From NCBI GenBank assembly GCA_027382625.1, contig JAJKFJ010020792.1, positions 102,478-166,477 on the forward strand: DNA of 64,000 bases. Direction: 5' to 3'. The position numbers were made by a program, and so were the translations under genes. The notes under the pieces were generated by a model. It saw only the letters and a program-made list of their open reading frames with translations. It was not told the origin of the DNA and made no database searches. Of this stretch, positions 11,801 to 24,629 are shown piece by piece. Every line of letters begins with the position of its first letter. Positions within the stretch are counted from its first letter, which is position 1. The DNA is from Tetmemena sp. SeJ-2015 (Eukaryota; Ciliophora; Spirotrichea; Sporadotrichida; Oxytrichidae).

Positions 11801-14800
11801 ATGGTCTAATTATTATCTAATTTGGACACACTTCAACTGCCGCTGATTTATTCCATTTTTATTTAATATCTAATTTAATTCTCTTTTTTATTAAATTCTC
11901 AGCTATATTATTTTGTCAGAAGAAAGGTCATTTAACTTATAAGTATTCAGTAGAGTGTTGATAAAACAACCTAGGCCATAAGTTGTTTGATTAAAACTTT
12001 TCTTTGTTTCTAATGAGATAGATCAATTTAAAGTAAAGAGGCACAAAGTGATAAGAGGAGGTAGATCTAGAGGCAGTCAGATTAGCAGAATTCTAATTCC
12101 AGAGAAGAGAAATCTCTTAGTTATTTTTTTATTAAAATAAATTGCCCTACTCTATTCAATTTTATGGAATGGTCTTTCAAATTTTTCCTCATACACTTGT
12201 TTCTAAGATAAAACTTTTTGTTGTTAAATAAAAACAATGGCTATTAGATCTTGCTATTTAATCATAAATAATATAATGATTATAAATCTCGCTACTAAAG
12301 CAATCATTCTTAAAAGTAAAACCTAAGCCATTAAAGCTCAGGAGGGGTGAGAGATAAATCTCCAGTTCCCCCAATCAAAATGAACAACTCAAGGAATTAA
12401 GAATAGCATAGCTTCGAGCATTAGAACTTTAATCACTCGAATAGCATGACTCAAGATAGACCTACTAGCCAATTTTCGAACAACAATAAAAAAATTATAC
12501 TTTAAAGGAAGTTAAGATTTTAGATTCATTATCTTAAAATGACATAATCAATTGTAAATTTTAAACTTATCTATAAGATTGTATATTTTTTTCATATGCT
12601 ATTTAACTTAGTGAAAATGGATTTTAACCTTTTCCTTCAACTCTACATTGATTTTTTTGCTCATTGCTCAATGAAATCTAATAAAATTTTCTTTTAAAAT
12701 CCAAGCTAATCTCATTTATAATTCTTACAATTTACAACGTGATCAGGTAAAATTCGGAATAAATGTAACGAGAATCAGGAAGCTAGGAATTTTATAAGGA
12801 GCAACAATTTTAGAATTCCCCCTAATTTTAGTAGTAGAATGACCCTCAGTATATTTAAAATCAGATACCAAATCAATTCGAGCAAGCTAATTATACCAGC
12901 CAAAATCATCAACCCTAGATCAATCATCAGAATCAATTCCAGAGACATAATGCATAGTTTTAGAACCCTAACCAATATAATGCAGCTCCCCAATAATAGA
13001 GAATCCTATTATAATTCACTCATTTTATTATCATTCATATAATTTTTTTTTAGAGAGTTTAACACCAAGCAGCTGCTCAAATTAATAATATAAACACTCA
13101 AAATAATAATTTTTTGCCTAGCTATACTAATTAAAGCGAGCAGAATAATAATTTCAACGACCAAAACTACTAAGGGTTCGGAAATCACTAAGAGATAATG
13201 TAAGATCATTATCATCCATCTAGTTAGCAGCCCAATTAGAGACAGAGCTTATAGTCGTTCAATCCGTAATAGCAATAATAATACAATAATAGATATTCAG
13301 CTAACTTTAATAAAAACTTTACCTTATTCTCAATTTTTTTTATTTCTTTGGAGCAATTGACTAAAACGAATAATTTGAAGAGTCTAAGAGAAGAGAGTAG
13401 GTTAAAAATGGTAAAGATTTTACTTTAAACCTCGAAGAAGATCCATTAGGACAGCCTACTTAATAGGATGAGACTTTTCCTCCAAACAGTAGTAGATATA
13501 GAGACCTAAGTCCAATCAATTCTCGCTAAGAGCAATTTATAATATAATAAATAAGGTTATCACTAAAAATTTAGACTAATCCTAAAAGCAATTTAAATCC
13601 TAGTTTAACAAGTTCATTGCATTATAATTAATTATGATAATTAAATCAACTTACCATATATTGCTAAGCGTATAAGAACATGATTCTTTCTCCAAGCATA
13701 AGATAATTTGGCAGTATTTCAATTAAGCCAAATCAAGTTCATACTGTTTGGCATATGAGAATTTCTACAATCCAAAACAAAAGTTAAATTGCAAACTGAA
13801 CAAAGAAGTAAACACACACAAGTCTATTCTTAAACCCTCAATTCACGGAAGATTTTAACTTAAATCCTAGTCTTGCTTTTAAATACATTCAAATTATCTT
13901 ATTCTTCAATTTTGATCCTCTAGGAATCTTGTTTTTATCACCTCACTATTCATCTTATAATGCAATTATTATTTAAAATATTAAAAAGGGTCTTCAGTAA
14001 TAACAGATAATTAACAAAGCCTTAAAAAAAATAATGCAAAGAGTTTTCAAAATCTTTTGATATTCAGTTGAACATTCTTGTGATAAGCTCTCAGTCAAGG
14101 TAAAATCTTTTCACAAATTCTTATTTCGTATAGTTGTTATTGGAAATTTTTAATTCTTAAATGAAGTGTCTTCCTAGCTTAGAGAGAGAGAGAGAAATAT
14201 TAAGACTAACAGCCACCCTCTTTCGTAAATAAAACTAAAAAAAGACAAATGTAAAATATAGCAGAAATCCAAATCTCCTCATATTAGATTTTTTTTAATA
14301 AAAAACCAATATTTTATATCTCAGTTTCTTTTTTGTTGGTGATTTATTGCATTTAGACTCACTTTTTCTTTTACAAATTCCTAAATAGCTCATCTAGTTT
14401 TATATAATAATTTGAAAATAAACTTTATCTTAACTTCATGCCACATAGATGGGGGAGGAAATTTATAAATGTATCCTTAATTTTTTAGGATAAATTTTTA
14501 TAACTGCTTAGATAATTAAAAATTTCCCTTACAATAAATATTTTGCATTTACTAACGCAAATCTTGCATGAATTTAAATTTTAATTTGTAAAAACTATGC
14601 TTAAATAAAAAAGAATTTGTGGATGAGACGATGATTTCTATGTATGACAATATAGGAGGAGACGGTAAAGACGTGCGATAACCACATTTTTAGCCACCTT
14701 AATAGCTAATTTCTAAATTAAAATTAGTTTAGAATTCATTATTAGCCTTTTGTGGATAATCATGCCATTATGCGTCAAGGAGCAGCTGGCATAAATCAGC

Positions 14801-17800
14801 AGTATTAAAAACAGCAGCCAGGTATGCAAAATGATATGAGGTTTGAAAATAACTACAACGGTGAATATATGCCAAAAAAGAATAATGCAGGCAACTTTAA
14901 TTTTCAGAATTAAAAGAAATTTTTTTAAATTTCTAAAACTATATGGGACAAGCAGAAGAATAAACAATGAGGCAAGCTTAGTATATTCCTGATAACGAAA
15001 GACAAAACAGAGACTACAGTCCCATACCATAAACTAAGTAAAAGTAAAATCCCTATGAATAATATGAGGACCTATTAACGAGTAAAAAGGTTTATTTTTA
15101 TTTAAGAGAGTTAAATCTAACAGGTATAGAACGTCCGATATAGCTACAATAATCCGCTCATCACAAAACTATAAATATTTCTCTATAATATAAGGTTTTA
15201 AATAGAGCAATTCACGATATTTTAACATCTTAATATGTCATTTCAAATATTTATTTAAAAATAACCATTTTTATTTGAATTTCATTTCAAAAATTATAGC
15301 TATCAATAAAAATTTTCTTTCTACTAAAATTAATCCACTTAATTTTTTATTAAAATAAATTAGCATTTCTAAGAGTCTGTGATTAGAAATTTTATTTATT
15401 TCGTGAATAGCAAAATTAGGAGTAATAAATTTTAGATGGCATGAAAAAGGAGAAAATTAATATAATGCCATATATATCATTGAATAACTAATGCTGATGA
15501 TGGTTATAAAATAGATATGGATAGTATCTTTTTAGCTGTTTTGATTCACTTGGGATTTGTAATATATTAACTGTCAAATAGGCTTAAGTTTTTTTTATCT
15601 ACTGCCATTTTAAAATTAATGAGTTGAAAATCACAATTAGCAATTATAGAAAATTTTTAATTTGCAACTTATGATTATTAAAAATGGCAAATAAAAGTTT
15701 ATTGAATTATTTTGAATTTAGTGATATATAGAGAGTAATTGATTAATTTTTATGATCCAAATTTTAAATATTTGAATTTTAGGCCATTTTAATTTAATTA
15801 ATTACTGTTTTCCCAATTTGAAAATTTAATATTTTATTTTTTCAAAACGAGATTTGAATGAGATATTGACTCCTTATCCCGAATTTGACAATAATGAGGA
15901 TTAATATGAATAAAATATCAGACCAAAATAAATAACTATTTAAATTTTTGAAGCCCTTGAGAAGTTGTTTACTTATAATTTTATTTAGGTAATCTTGAAA
16001 AATAAGTAAATGATCGAGAAGAATAATAAAGAAATAAAGCGTGTGCAGGAGGAAGAAGAAAGAGAGAGATTAGAGATGGAGCGTTAGAGAAAAGAGCTCC
16101 AAGATTTAATAATTAGCTCAATTGCTTTAATATTCACTCATCTATCATTCAATATAGTTGAATTATATACACATTGATTATAATAATATAAATTTAGCTA
16201 TAAAAATATATTAAAGAACACAAAGATATTCCAATATAAATTTAGAGAAAGTAATTCAAAATATATTGCTAGACATTTTTAAGCTTACTTTGTATTTAGG
16301 ATTTATTTAAGAAAGCATTTATTTCTCATCTTAATTATCAGAATTCTCTATCCTATTTGGTATAATAAATTAACGCATTTTGAATAAAAGATAAAATATT
16401 TCACATTTATTCACATGTAATATTAAGAGTAGAACAGGAGGTTAAAGGAATAGAGAAAGAGAAGAAGAAGAAAGAATGCTGGAAGAAATGGAGTAAGAGC
16501 GTAAAAAGAAAGAAGAAGCAAAAAGGGCTGCGCTAGAGAAGTTTAATAAAGAAAAAGAGGAACAGGAAAGAATTAGAAATGAGAGGTAATAAGCAAAGGA
16601 GTAAGAAAGAGCAGCAAAAGAAAGGCAAGAGAGAGATGCACAAGAGTTTGAGAGATAGAGACAAATGCAGGAAGAACTCAAAAAACATTAGGAAGTATTA
16701 AACATGAAAGCAAGGATGGAGGAAGAAAAGGCCTAGAATTAAACAACTTTAAATAAATTTAGAGATAAAGAATTAAACAGGATTATTTAAATAGATTGAG
16801 AGTGTTTCATTTTTATTTATTCCTTTGGTGGTATAAACTTTTTAGAAATTTAGAAGAGAAACATTCGTGAAGAGAGTGACGAAGATTTATATATTTCTTA
16901 TTTTCATAAAATGATCGCTATTATGTGATATAAGATGAGTTTACGATGAGGAATGACACACCTGGAGTAATATCAGATATCTCCAAGTAAGCTGATATAT
17001 CAAAATTGGTCAAAGGTTAGCAAGAAACGCAGAAACCTAAGAGTATCGTTAGCAGTAGCAAATAAGTAGGAGGAGAGGTGTAAATCGATACATTCAAATA
17101 ATTTAAGGTCTATATTTGTCTGAAAATAACTATATAATATACGAAAAATTATATTGAAAAATTATATTCTATTCTTTATAATAAATTATAAAGTTAAAAT
17201 ATAGGACCCAAGAAGTGACAAAAATTTGGCTTAGCTGGGGTAGGGAATTCTAAGGTCTTTACTGAATGCCTTTTTTCGTTATTTTCTTTCTCCATAGAGA
17301 CAATTTAGCTTCGAAATCATTTGGTGAAAAGTGCAGAGTCCTAAATTTAAAAGTAAATGTATTATAGTGTGCTCAGAATGCGTGCTAGAAGATAATCTCC
17401 ACAAATCGTATCTCTAGACCCTAGATTAATAATCCCTATTCCTAAACTAAGGCCTACAAGGAGTAATGATTATGATTGCAATCGATGTCAGGGTAATACT
17501 TTTAGGTACTGATTTATCGTTCCTGTAGAGATAGTTTCAGGCAAAGCCTTTATCATTATTCAGAACTATGTATGAAAGATAATAATCCTCGTGGAGAGTC
17601 CTTGACCAAGCAGACCTAATTTACTTTTATCCTCCACAAAGATTAACTAGCAACAACAAAGGTTTTTTCTTGCTTAGCTTTTTCTGTTAGAGTCATCATC
17701 TCAGGAAGATGACTATCGGGGGTGCAGTGTGTTCAAGTCCACTGGATTCCTTTGTTCTGATGGAGGAGAGATTTCATAGCCACTGGTGACGTTTTAGGTT

Positions 17801-20018
17801 GACAAACTTTCCCAGAGGTGGTTATTCTAGTTACGCATATGTTTATTTATATCTGGGTTGCTCCTACTTTTATTCTCTATATTATATCTTAATATTCCTG
17901 ACTTAGGAGTCAAGAAATAAGAATTTGCTTCCCTCGCGAGACCCAATGAATGACGAGGAAATTATTGTTGACAAGACAGGCATCATCAAAAACATTTAAG
18001 CGAAACCACAAATTGAAAAACAAAGAGGCTTCGATGAGATCAATTCTTTTGAGCCTAGAAACTAAGGTGGGGTGGTGCCATAGACTCCCAAAACTACTAA
18101 AGATGTGCCGATGCATGTAGGCATGACCTTTGGCAAGGCAGGCGGCGAGCAACAATCCTAACAAAATGCGGATCCAATCAAATCTTCTGCGGCCGCTGGA
18201 TAAGAACCCTCCTCTAACTAGAGTGACAAGCAATTTGATTTCTGTCTCTTAGAGGATGAAGAACTCATAAATTTTGTTACTTTTAAGTTTCTGCTTCTTT
18301 TTTTCTAGATCCAGCAGAGAGAGAAATCTAAGTTGGATCAGATATCGTAAAGAAATTCGTTTTGCGAAACAATCTATTCTTATTTTAGATGTATCTTTCA
18401 ACTATTATATTTTTAGGAATGGAAGAGAGCAGTGGCCAGAGAACACTGTGTTTGAGAAGGTGAAGAGTTTTCAGCCCAAAGAAAATGAAGTCAACTAGAA
18501 GATTGGTGCGCTTGCTGTGGGTGAGACACATGAGATAGTAGTGAGATTTAAAGTTCTCAAAGCAGGGGAGCAGCAATTCTGGTTCTAGATCAAATCAGGG
18601 AAGCAGACCATTGGTTCAAAGCTTTGCGTTGAATTTATTCTTCCTTAAATATCATAAGTTTATTTTTTAGAATTCATAGGAAGCTGAAAGCAAGTACCAT
18701 CTTTTAAAGAATGCGAACTTCTATATTCGAAATAAATAATTTAGTGCCATTTTGGTAATTTTTCCTCTTTTAGTGCTAAAATTTGAATTTAATGACACAC
18801 CTGGAGGTGCTTCTCATTAGAAAAATAGCTTATATCCTGCTAAGTACACACAAAATAACCCTGTAGAAGAAAAGATGTTCTAAAAGCCATCAGCTTAAAC
18901 TCAACTAAAGCGACTCTATAAAAGAAAATTTTTTTACCAAAATTAATTTGACCTTTGTCCTTTTTTGAGAAGCTAGAGGAAAGTGATGAAATAAAAATAA
19001 ATAATGATGAGGAAAAAGAAGCAGCAGCTATATATGACTTTAATCCTGGATTGCAAGGATCACCAAGTTTAAAAATTTAGGAGCCAAACTAATAATAACC
19101 TCCTTACTCTAGCTTCACCCCAAAGCAAGACTTAAATGAAGCATTTTAAATTCTTCCCTCTATTATCTTATTCTATGTTGATTAAATGATAATGGTAGAA
19201 ATGCGAAGATTAATTCTGGAAATGCAGCTGCAGTTAATGGGGTCAATGAAGAAAGAGTTTAGCATACAATTGACACTAACAGAAACCATTTCGATATAGA
19301 TGCGGCCATTAGCTCTCAGGCGACTCCCCAATCCAAACCATTTTACACTTTTAAATCTCACAATTTTTTCGCTCTTTTAAACCAAGCTTGATGAACTCAA
19401 TAATGTTCCAATCAAAGCCACCTATAGATACATAAATGAATTAGAAGATTTGTTAAGCCTTCTTTCAAAGAGGGAAGAGAAGAAGAGGAAGAGGAAGAAG
19501 AGGAGAAAAAGCGAAATGAATAGCTGAATGCACAACAGCAGAAAGCAAGTACCAAATCTAAGAAGGATTAAGATTTCGCAGTTGTTGATGAAGATAATTC
19601 AGAAGATCCCCCTCACTTAATAAATTTAGATCATTTGATCATAAAATCTACTGAAGAATTAGTATTTCATCATACTTATTTAATAATTGATTGTGAAGCC
19701 AGGTGAAATTGTGAAGAAGACCTGGGTTAAAATAATTTGAGTCTTTTACTATTATGATGAATAAATAGGGTAGTTGAAAACACTGGTAAAAAGGACTGGC
19801 CATCAGGCACTCAAATTATTTGGGCCAAGGGGAACAAGATAGAAGGTTGGAAGGATGTTCAAATTGGTAAGGTGAAGCAAGGAGAGACAAAAAATTTAGA
19901 GATTGAGGTCAAGGCTAATGTAGTACCCAAAAAGTATTAATTTTACTTCAGGTTGTAAGCAGGTAGCTTATAGTTTGGCCCTTCTCTTTTACTAGAGTTC
20001 TAAGTAAGCAATAAATGA
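8884..20018 (+). CDS. NBR1-like protein, locus A (Q/N-rich, zinc finger, coiled coils, two FW domains), interrupted
   Basis: Proposed germline locus of one large protein, judged from island order and from locus B. It starts MNRDLPPSMPYHYNG, then a glutamine-rich stretch with TAG runs. Islands follow: Q/N-rich near 10305-10500; a coiled coil at 11160-11297 joined to a C-x2-C-x10-C-x2-C finger at 11346-11470; Q/N/P-rich islands at 12330-13550 and 14636-15100; E/R/K/Q coiled coils at 15990-16110 and 16437-16760; a DTPG motif (16970); Cys-rich islands near 17330-17600 that could be a ZZ-type finger; FW domain 1 (18311-18640, with NNGREQWPENT); a second DTPG motif (18793); and FW domain 2 (19692-20000, with NTGKKDWPSGT). 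The stop is TGA at 20016. FW domains define the NBR1/ILRUN class; NBR1 is a selective-autophagy receptor. Two FW domains and the long Q/N-rich part are unlike animal NBR1. One TGA (about 9470) interrupts the N-terminal frame. The N-terminal half could be a separate gene. Confidence 0.55.
11298..11345 (+). other. Internal eliminated sequence, pointer ACTA (locus A)
   Basis: ACTA occurs at 11294-11297 and 11342-11345. Removing the 48 bases between, with one ACTA, joins the coiled coil to the zinc finger in frame (SSL then DQICELACVSC). Locus B has an insert at the same codon with pointer TAACTA, which supports the call. Confidence 0.8.
11495..11910 (+). repeat. MITE-like dispersed repeat, copy 3
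   Basis: A nearly full copy with imperfect terminal inverted repeats (ATATAGTAGGAATTTT at the left; AAATTCTCAGCTATAT at the right). It lies just after the zinc-finger island of locus A, in what must be an eliminated segment. A decayed copy lies at the equivalent place in locus B (28001), so this insertion predates the duplication. Confidence 0.8.
18374..18420 (+). other. Internal eliminated sequence, pointer AAT, inside FW domain 1 (locus A)
   Basis: AAT ends the left coding piece (18371-18373) and recurs at 18418-18420. Removing 47 bases makes the domain continuous (KKFVLRN joined to NGREQWP), restoring the W/NNG/WP signature of FW domains. Locus B has the same insert position and pointer. 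Confidence 0.75.
19729..19775 (+). other. Internal eliminated sequence, pointer GTT, inside FW domain 2 (locus A)
   Basis: GTT at 19726-19728 and 19773-19775. Removing 47 bases that contain an in-frame TGA joins KKTWV to ENTGKKDWP. The same position in locus B carries an insert with pointer GTTA. Confidence 0.7.
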
Positions 20019-20187
20019 AGAAATACAGGAAATATGCTTATTGTCGAGGTTTAAATAAAGTTTTAATTACACAATATTCTTCCTCCCTACACAATAATAT
20101 TAAGCTCTAATATTAATGAGCTTTTTTAGAATGGTTTAAAAAATATTTTGAGTTAATTTTTAATTTTATAGGTAAAAAGTTCTCTTC

Positions 20188-20490
20188 ATAGTGGCTAGGA
20201 ATTCAGGTCTCTTTAAATCCTCAACTTATTATTCTACTGATTTGATTATTGTTCTTGTTTTCTTAGCAGTTTCCTTAAGTTATTTCAATATTGAGTTCCC
20301 AATTATTGACTTAGTCTTGAGGTCAAGTGCTCTTCACTTCTGCTTCACGTGTTTTGAATGTTTTAAATTTGAAGTTGGAACTGTTCCTATTAATTTTTGT
20401 TACGATTAGCTTCCTTAATAGCCTCACTTGCTTTTTCTATATTAGCACTTTAGCCGCTTCCCCTAGTTTTCTTTCTTGATTATTTGCTTA
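20188..20490 (-). pseudogene. CCDC113 paralogue remnant (C-terminal part)
   Basis: On the minus strand, islands match the C-terminal part of the full CCDC113 gene at 38036-39163: EKASEAIKEANRNKNQQEQF corresponds to NAREEIKKAKYNNKQQEQLQ, and the C-terminal island ending KRPEFLATM to RRPEFLATM. A frame break separates the islands, the DNA is much richer in AT, and I find no homology to the N-terminal half further downstream. It is a decayed or truncated copy, 3' end to 3' end with the NBR1-like gene of locus A, just as CCDC113 is with locus B. An expressed paralogue with its other pieces elsewhere is possible. Confidence 0.65.
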
Positions 20491-23400
20491 ATCTGTGTCT
20501 GAGCTTAAGAAAAATGATGAACCTCAGATCGTAGGAAATTAGTGCTAGTTTTACAATAATCTATAGTCAAATCTAAACTACTCAAAAATAACTACATGAT
20601 CCATCCATTTAGAATTTATTTTAATTTTTAAAAACTCTTCTCAACTAAAATAGTTATATTTAATAAATTTATAAATATGTAAAATGACCTTTTTAGTATT
20701 AAAATCTTATTTGATGGGAAAAACAATTAAAAAAGATGTGTACGCTATTATACTTTCACTCTCTTGAGTTAATTCATATTAAATTCATAAATTTATTTAT
20801 TTTCTCACTTAGTTAATAATTAATGATTGTAAAAATTAAATACTTTACTAAACTTCAAAAAGACACTCTATCTTTTATCCTTTAGAAAATATAGAGTAGG
20901 ATTGATCAGCAATTAAAGTGATATAAATATTTAAAACGAAATAAAATAAAGATTTATAATTCATTTAATCATTTAACTACAAATATTTGATCAATTCATA
21001 CCAATTCTCAATATTAATACCAATTCTCAAATAGGATAGTTACTAATATGACTTAAACATTTACAATTGCTTTAAATAAGCAATATATTTCTTAATTTAA
21101 GATAATTTTTTCCAACTTAAAATATGTCTATCTTATAATTAATCGAAAAAAAGAAACAAATATTACTATTATATAAAATTTACTAATTCAGATAAAGTTA
21201 AAGCATCTTAAATTTATAAATCATTGGCACTTTTAAGAGGAAATTTATATTTGTGATCTTTATATTGTTTAAATGATTTGTGGTAGAATAGGGAGAAGAG
21301 TTAGAAGAAGAAAAAAACGGAAGAGATTTGTGAGAAGTGAATCTTTATACTTTTGGCAGCAATGAAAATTATATATTAAGATGCCAAAAGTAAATTTGGT
21401 AGCCTATAAATAATTCGCAGATTGAAGATGAAGTAGGTGGCAATTTTATTTTTATCTTTCCTTAGGTTATATATTTCTAAAGTCCATCATCTTTGTCAAT
21501 AGCAGATTTAAATTTATAGTAAGAATACTTTAAATAAATTTCATAATTAAATCATATTTATATTGGATAATCTATTCTTGTTATTTTAAATAAATAAAAG
21601 AAGTTTATTTAGTAAAAGAGGAGTATTTTATTAAAATATAAGTTATGACTGAATAAAGGATCTTAAAAGAAGCAAGAAATGTGAAGTCATTCACTTTGAT
21701 TCACGACAATACTCAAAACCTTTTTTAAAGAAATAGTTTTAAATATTTTTCCTCACTCCAAAAGAATTGTTATAATAATTGATATAGCAAGTGCAAATGA
21801 AAAATGGGGGAGGAGTGGATCATTTATAAACGGTAAAATTATTTATAAGGGTTTATGTTTGAATTCGTATTTATAGGCTAATATTTACTCCTGAAACCTA
21901 AATTTTAAACTTGAATTTACTCTTTACACTCTCATGTTGAAATTTATTTTTTACTTGTGTACAAATATTTATAGAAGAATTCAAAAACAGAGAATTTAAT
22001 AAATATTTATCTCTATTAGTTGAAAGGGAATTTTTACCTAACTTTATCTCAGTCTTAAAACAATTTCTCTAATATATCAGGCATATTTTTGGGTCCTTTT
22101 AGCGGAACCCGAGAGTAAAAAACTACAATATTTTTGACTTTTTCTTATTAAATAATGCAGTAGAAGTATGAAGAATTTGAGTATCTTTCTTATATAATTC
22201 AGAGATTTAATTGACAAAAGATAGTAAATAATTTTAAACAGATTAGCCTTAATACACTTAAAACATTTAAAATCAATTATGACTTGATTTCAAATTTTAC
22301 TGTCCTCAAATTTTAATAAATTTAGTTGCACTTTCTTTATTACTTTGCTCCTTTTGTTTTATTTTAAATGATTTGGCTGTACCAATTTATAATTTTAAGT
22401 CTTCTTCTTTAAACTATAAAATTTAAGCAAATAATACATACTCTTTTAAAATTTTCTTAAACTCTCTTATTTTCTATAAAAAAAATAGGTTTTATATTGG
22501 GATAAAAATTTAGCAGGCACCTCACAACTATAGCGATTTTTTACAGATGATATTCAATGGTGAAGTTCAATATTATTTTTATCCAAATATTAAGTCTCAA
22601 GGTCTCTCTCGGGAAATCCAATAACTTATATTATAGTCGTAAATAAATATTCACCTCCCTATCTTTTAAAAAAAAAAAACATTCATAAAATCGTAAAAAA
22701 AAGAGTATGTATGATGCATGTATATTTTGGAAAATGAATTTAAAAACACTAAAACTAGAAAGATTTGATGATATTGTAATTTATAGTAGAATACAAATCT
22801 TTTAAATTTAAGATTAAATATTAAGGTTTTAGTTGTTATTATCAGTATCAATTTAAATTTTAAGTTGAGTAATTTTTGAATTTTAAGTCAAGACTTTCTT
22901 AAAATTTATGATGAAACTTTTATCTTTAGATTAATTTCTTCTCCAATTTTTCTCATTAAGTTTAGATGATTTTGAAAATTAATTCCAGATTTTGGATTAA
23001 TTTTTAATAATTTTAAATTGCAAGAAGAAGTTAAATCTCAATCTGCTTATAATAGAAAATTTATATTTTTAAAAGTTAATCTAAATTCTTGCTTTTTTGT
23101 AGAAAATAAATTTACGAAGTTATATTATAAATTAAACTTTTTAGTACATGATGAGGAATGGAGAAATTTTATATGTTTTTATTATTTAAAGAATTAAATT
23201 ATATTAAATAAGGCTTGTAAAAAGCGACAAAGATTACCAGCTATTGTCAAAATAAATTTATTCAAGAAATAGAAATTATTTTAAAGAATAGGAAAATAAA
23301 GCAACAATATTCATGAATTTAAGTTAAATTTTTAAAAAAATTTAAAAATTACAAGCATGAATAATTTAGATATTTAAATGATATTGTTCAGATTTTTTAT

Positions 23401-24629
23401 TCTTAAAATCTAAGCTATCCTTGGAATTAAAATACCAAATTAAGAATCTTTAATAGTCGATACTTATTTGATTAATTGCGAGTCAGTTACTGTTATTACG
23501 AACCCACGATGAGAATAGGATGGGGTTTTACTCTGAACCAAGAAATCAAGTTCAAAAATATAATCTTGAGGTAAATTTTGGGACAGAATTTCTACAAAAC
23601 AGGCACAAAAGAATGAAAGTTGCTTTAAATTTAATGATTAATCAAATGATAATAATTTCATAAACTCACACTTCAACTGCCTGAATTTAGATTTATAAGT
23701 TATTTTTTAATCTGATTCGCATTCTATTAAATTCTCAGCTATATTTTATTATTAGAAAAAATACTTTTCCAATATTTCTTGAGTGCTAGGATGGCTAAAA
23801 CAGTATTCCACTCACTCTTAATCTAATTTTATTTATTTAAACTCTCATAGATGAACCTCAACCCAGATTTAAAAATAAGTTAATTTTTTGTTAAAACAAA
23901 ATCTATATGAGAATCAAATTTAAATCTTAAAATTATTAATAAATATTTAGCTTATATCTTAATGGAATTTTGAGTTTAAACTAATCTAGTTTATCAAATA
24001 ATTTATATTTTGTTATTATTGATATTTAATTTTTTCCAGATTATAATTCCCTGAAGAAACAAACGCAATCAGCTAGTTTGAAGCCATTTCATCAATAGAT
24101 AATACATAAAATAGAGATGATTATTTTTAACAAGCAATTATAGTTACATTCTTTGTGTATTTTGAGGGACTAAAATATATACTTTTTTTTCTTCTTGTCA
24201 AAATGTAAAATCAGAATATAGTAAAACCAATCGAGGTAATTAAATACACTAAAAAAGTTGCCACCCCAAGTTTTATGATGCCAAAAAGCTTTCTTCTCGA
24301 TCAATCTGCGATATGAGACTTTATTTAGATTTTCAATTCCGCAATTACCTTATAAAACTTTTTAATGCTTTCTTTTTTTAATTTCCCCTTCTTTATTGGG
24401 TAGACGTTTTTAATAGATAATTAAACAATTCTTTTAATAACAAAAATAAGTTCAATCTATCTTCCCTAATGTCAGATTTTGGGCTTTAAAAATTGAACTC
24501 TGTCCTTTTTTTATTTCTAAAAATATCTATATGTTAATGAGTGCTTTTCTTCTCAATCTGCAATTCAAAATATTATATATTATCCATTTTTAAAAAAATA
24601 GTCTTGATCTCTGTTAATTATTGAACAAA
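20491..24629. other. AT-rich stretch between the duplicated loci
   Basis: I see no convincing coding island. The open frame at 22666-22851 (minus) has no family signature. The right part of the MITE-like repeat is recognisable near 23655-23755 (CACTTCAACTGCC, then ATTAAATTCTCAGCTATATT). Confidence 0.45.

Noticed and set aside
12775..13215. Open frames on both strands (leucine/isoleucine-rich minus-strand proteins and a plus-strand frame)
   Set aside because: The third plus frame is a continuous Q/N/P-rich protein (e.g. QQQNDPQYIQNQIPNQFEQA) fitting the locus; the others are shadows.
17640..17765. Possible tRNA-like element (TTCAAGTCC with complementary AACAAAGG / CCTTTGTT ends)
   Set aside because: Stem lengths and spacing do not give an acceptor, D, anticodon and T arm; no D-loop consensus is present.
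17910..18233. Minus-strand open frame of 107 codons
   Set aside because: Antisense shadow of a plus-strand island (KDVPMHVGMTFGKAGG) conserved as VPMHIG in locus B.
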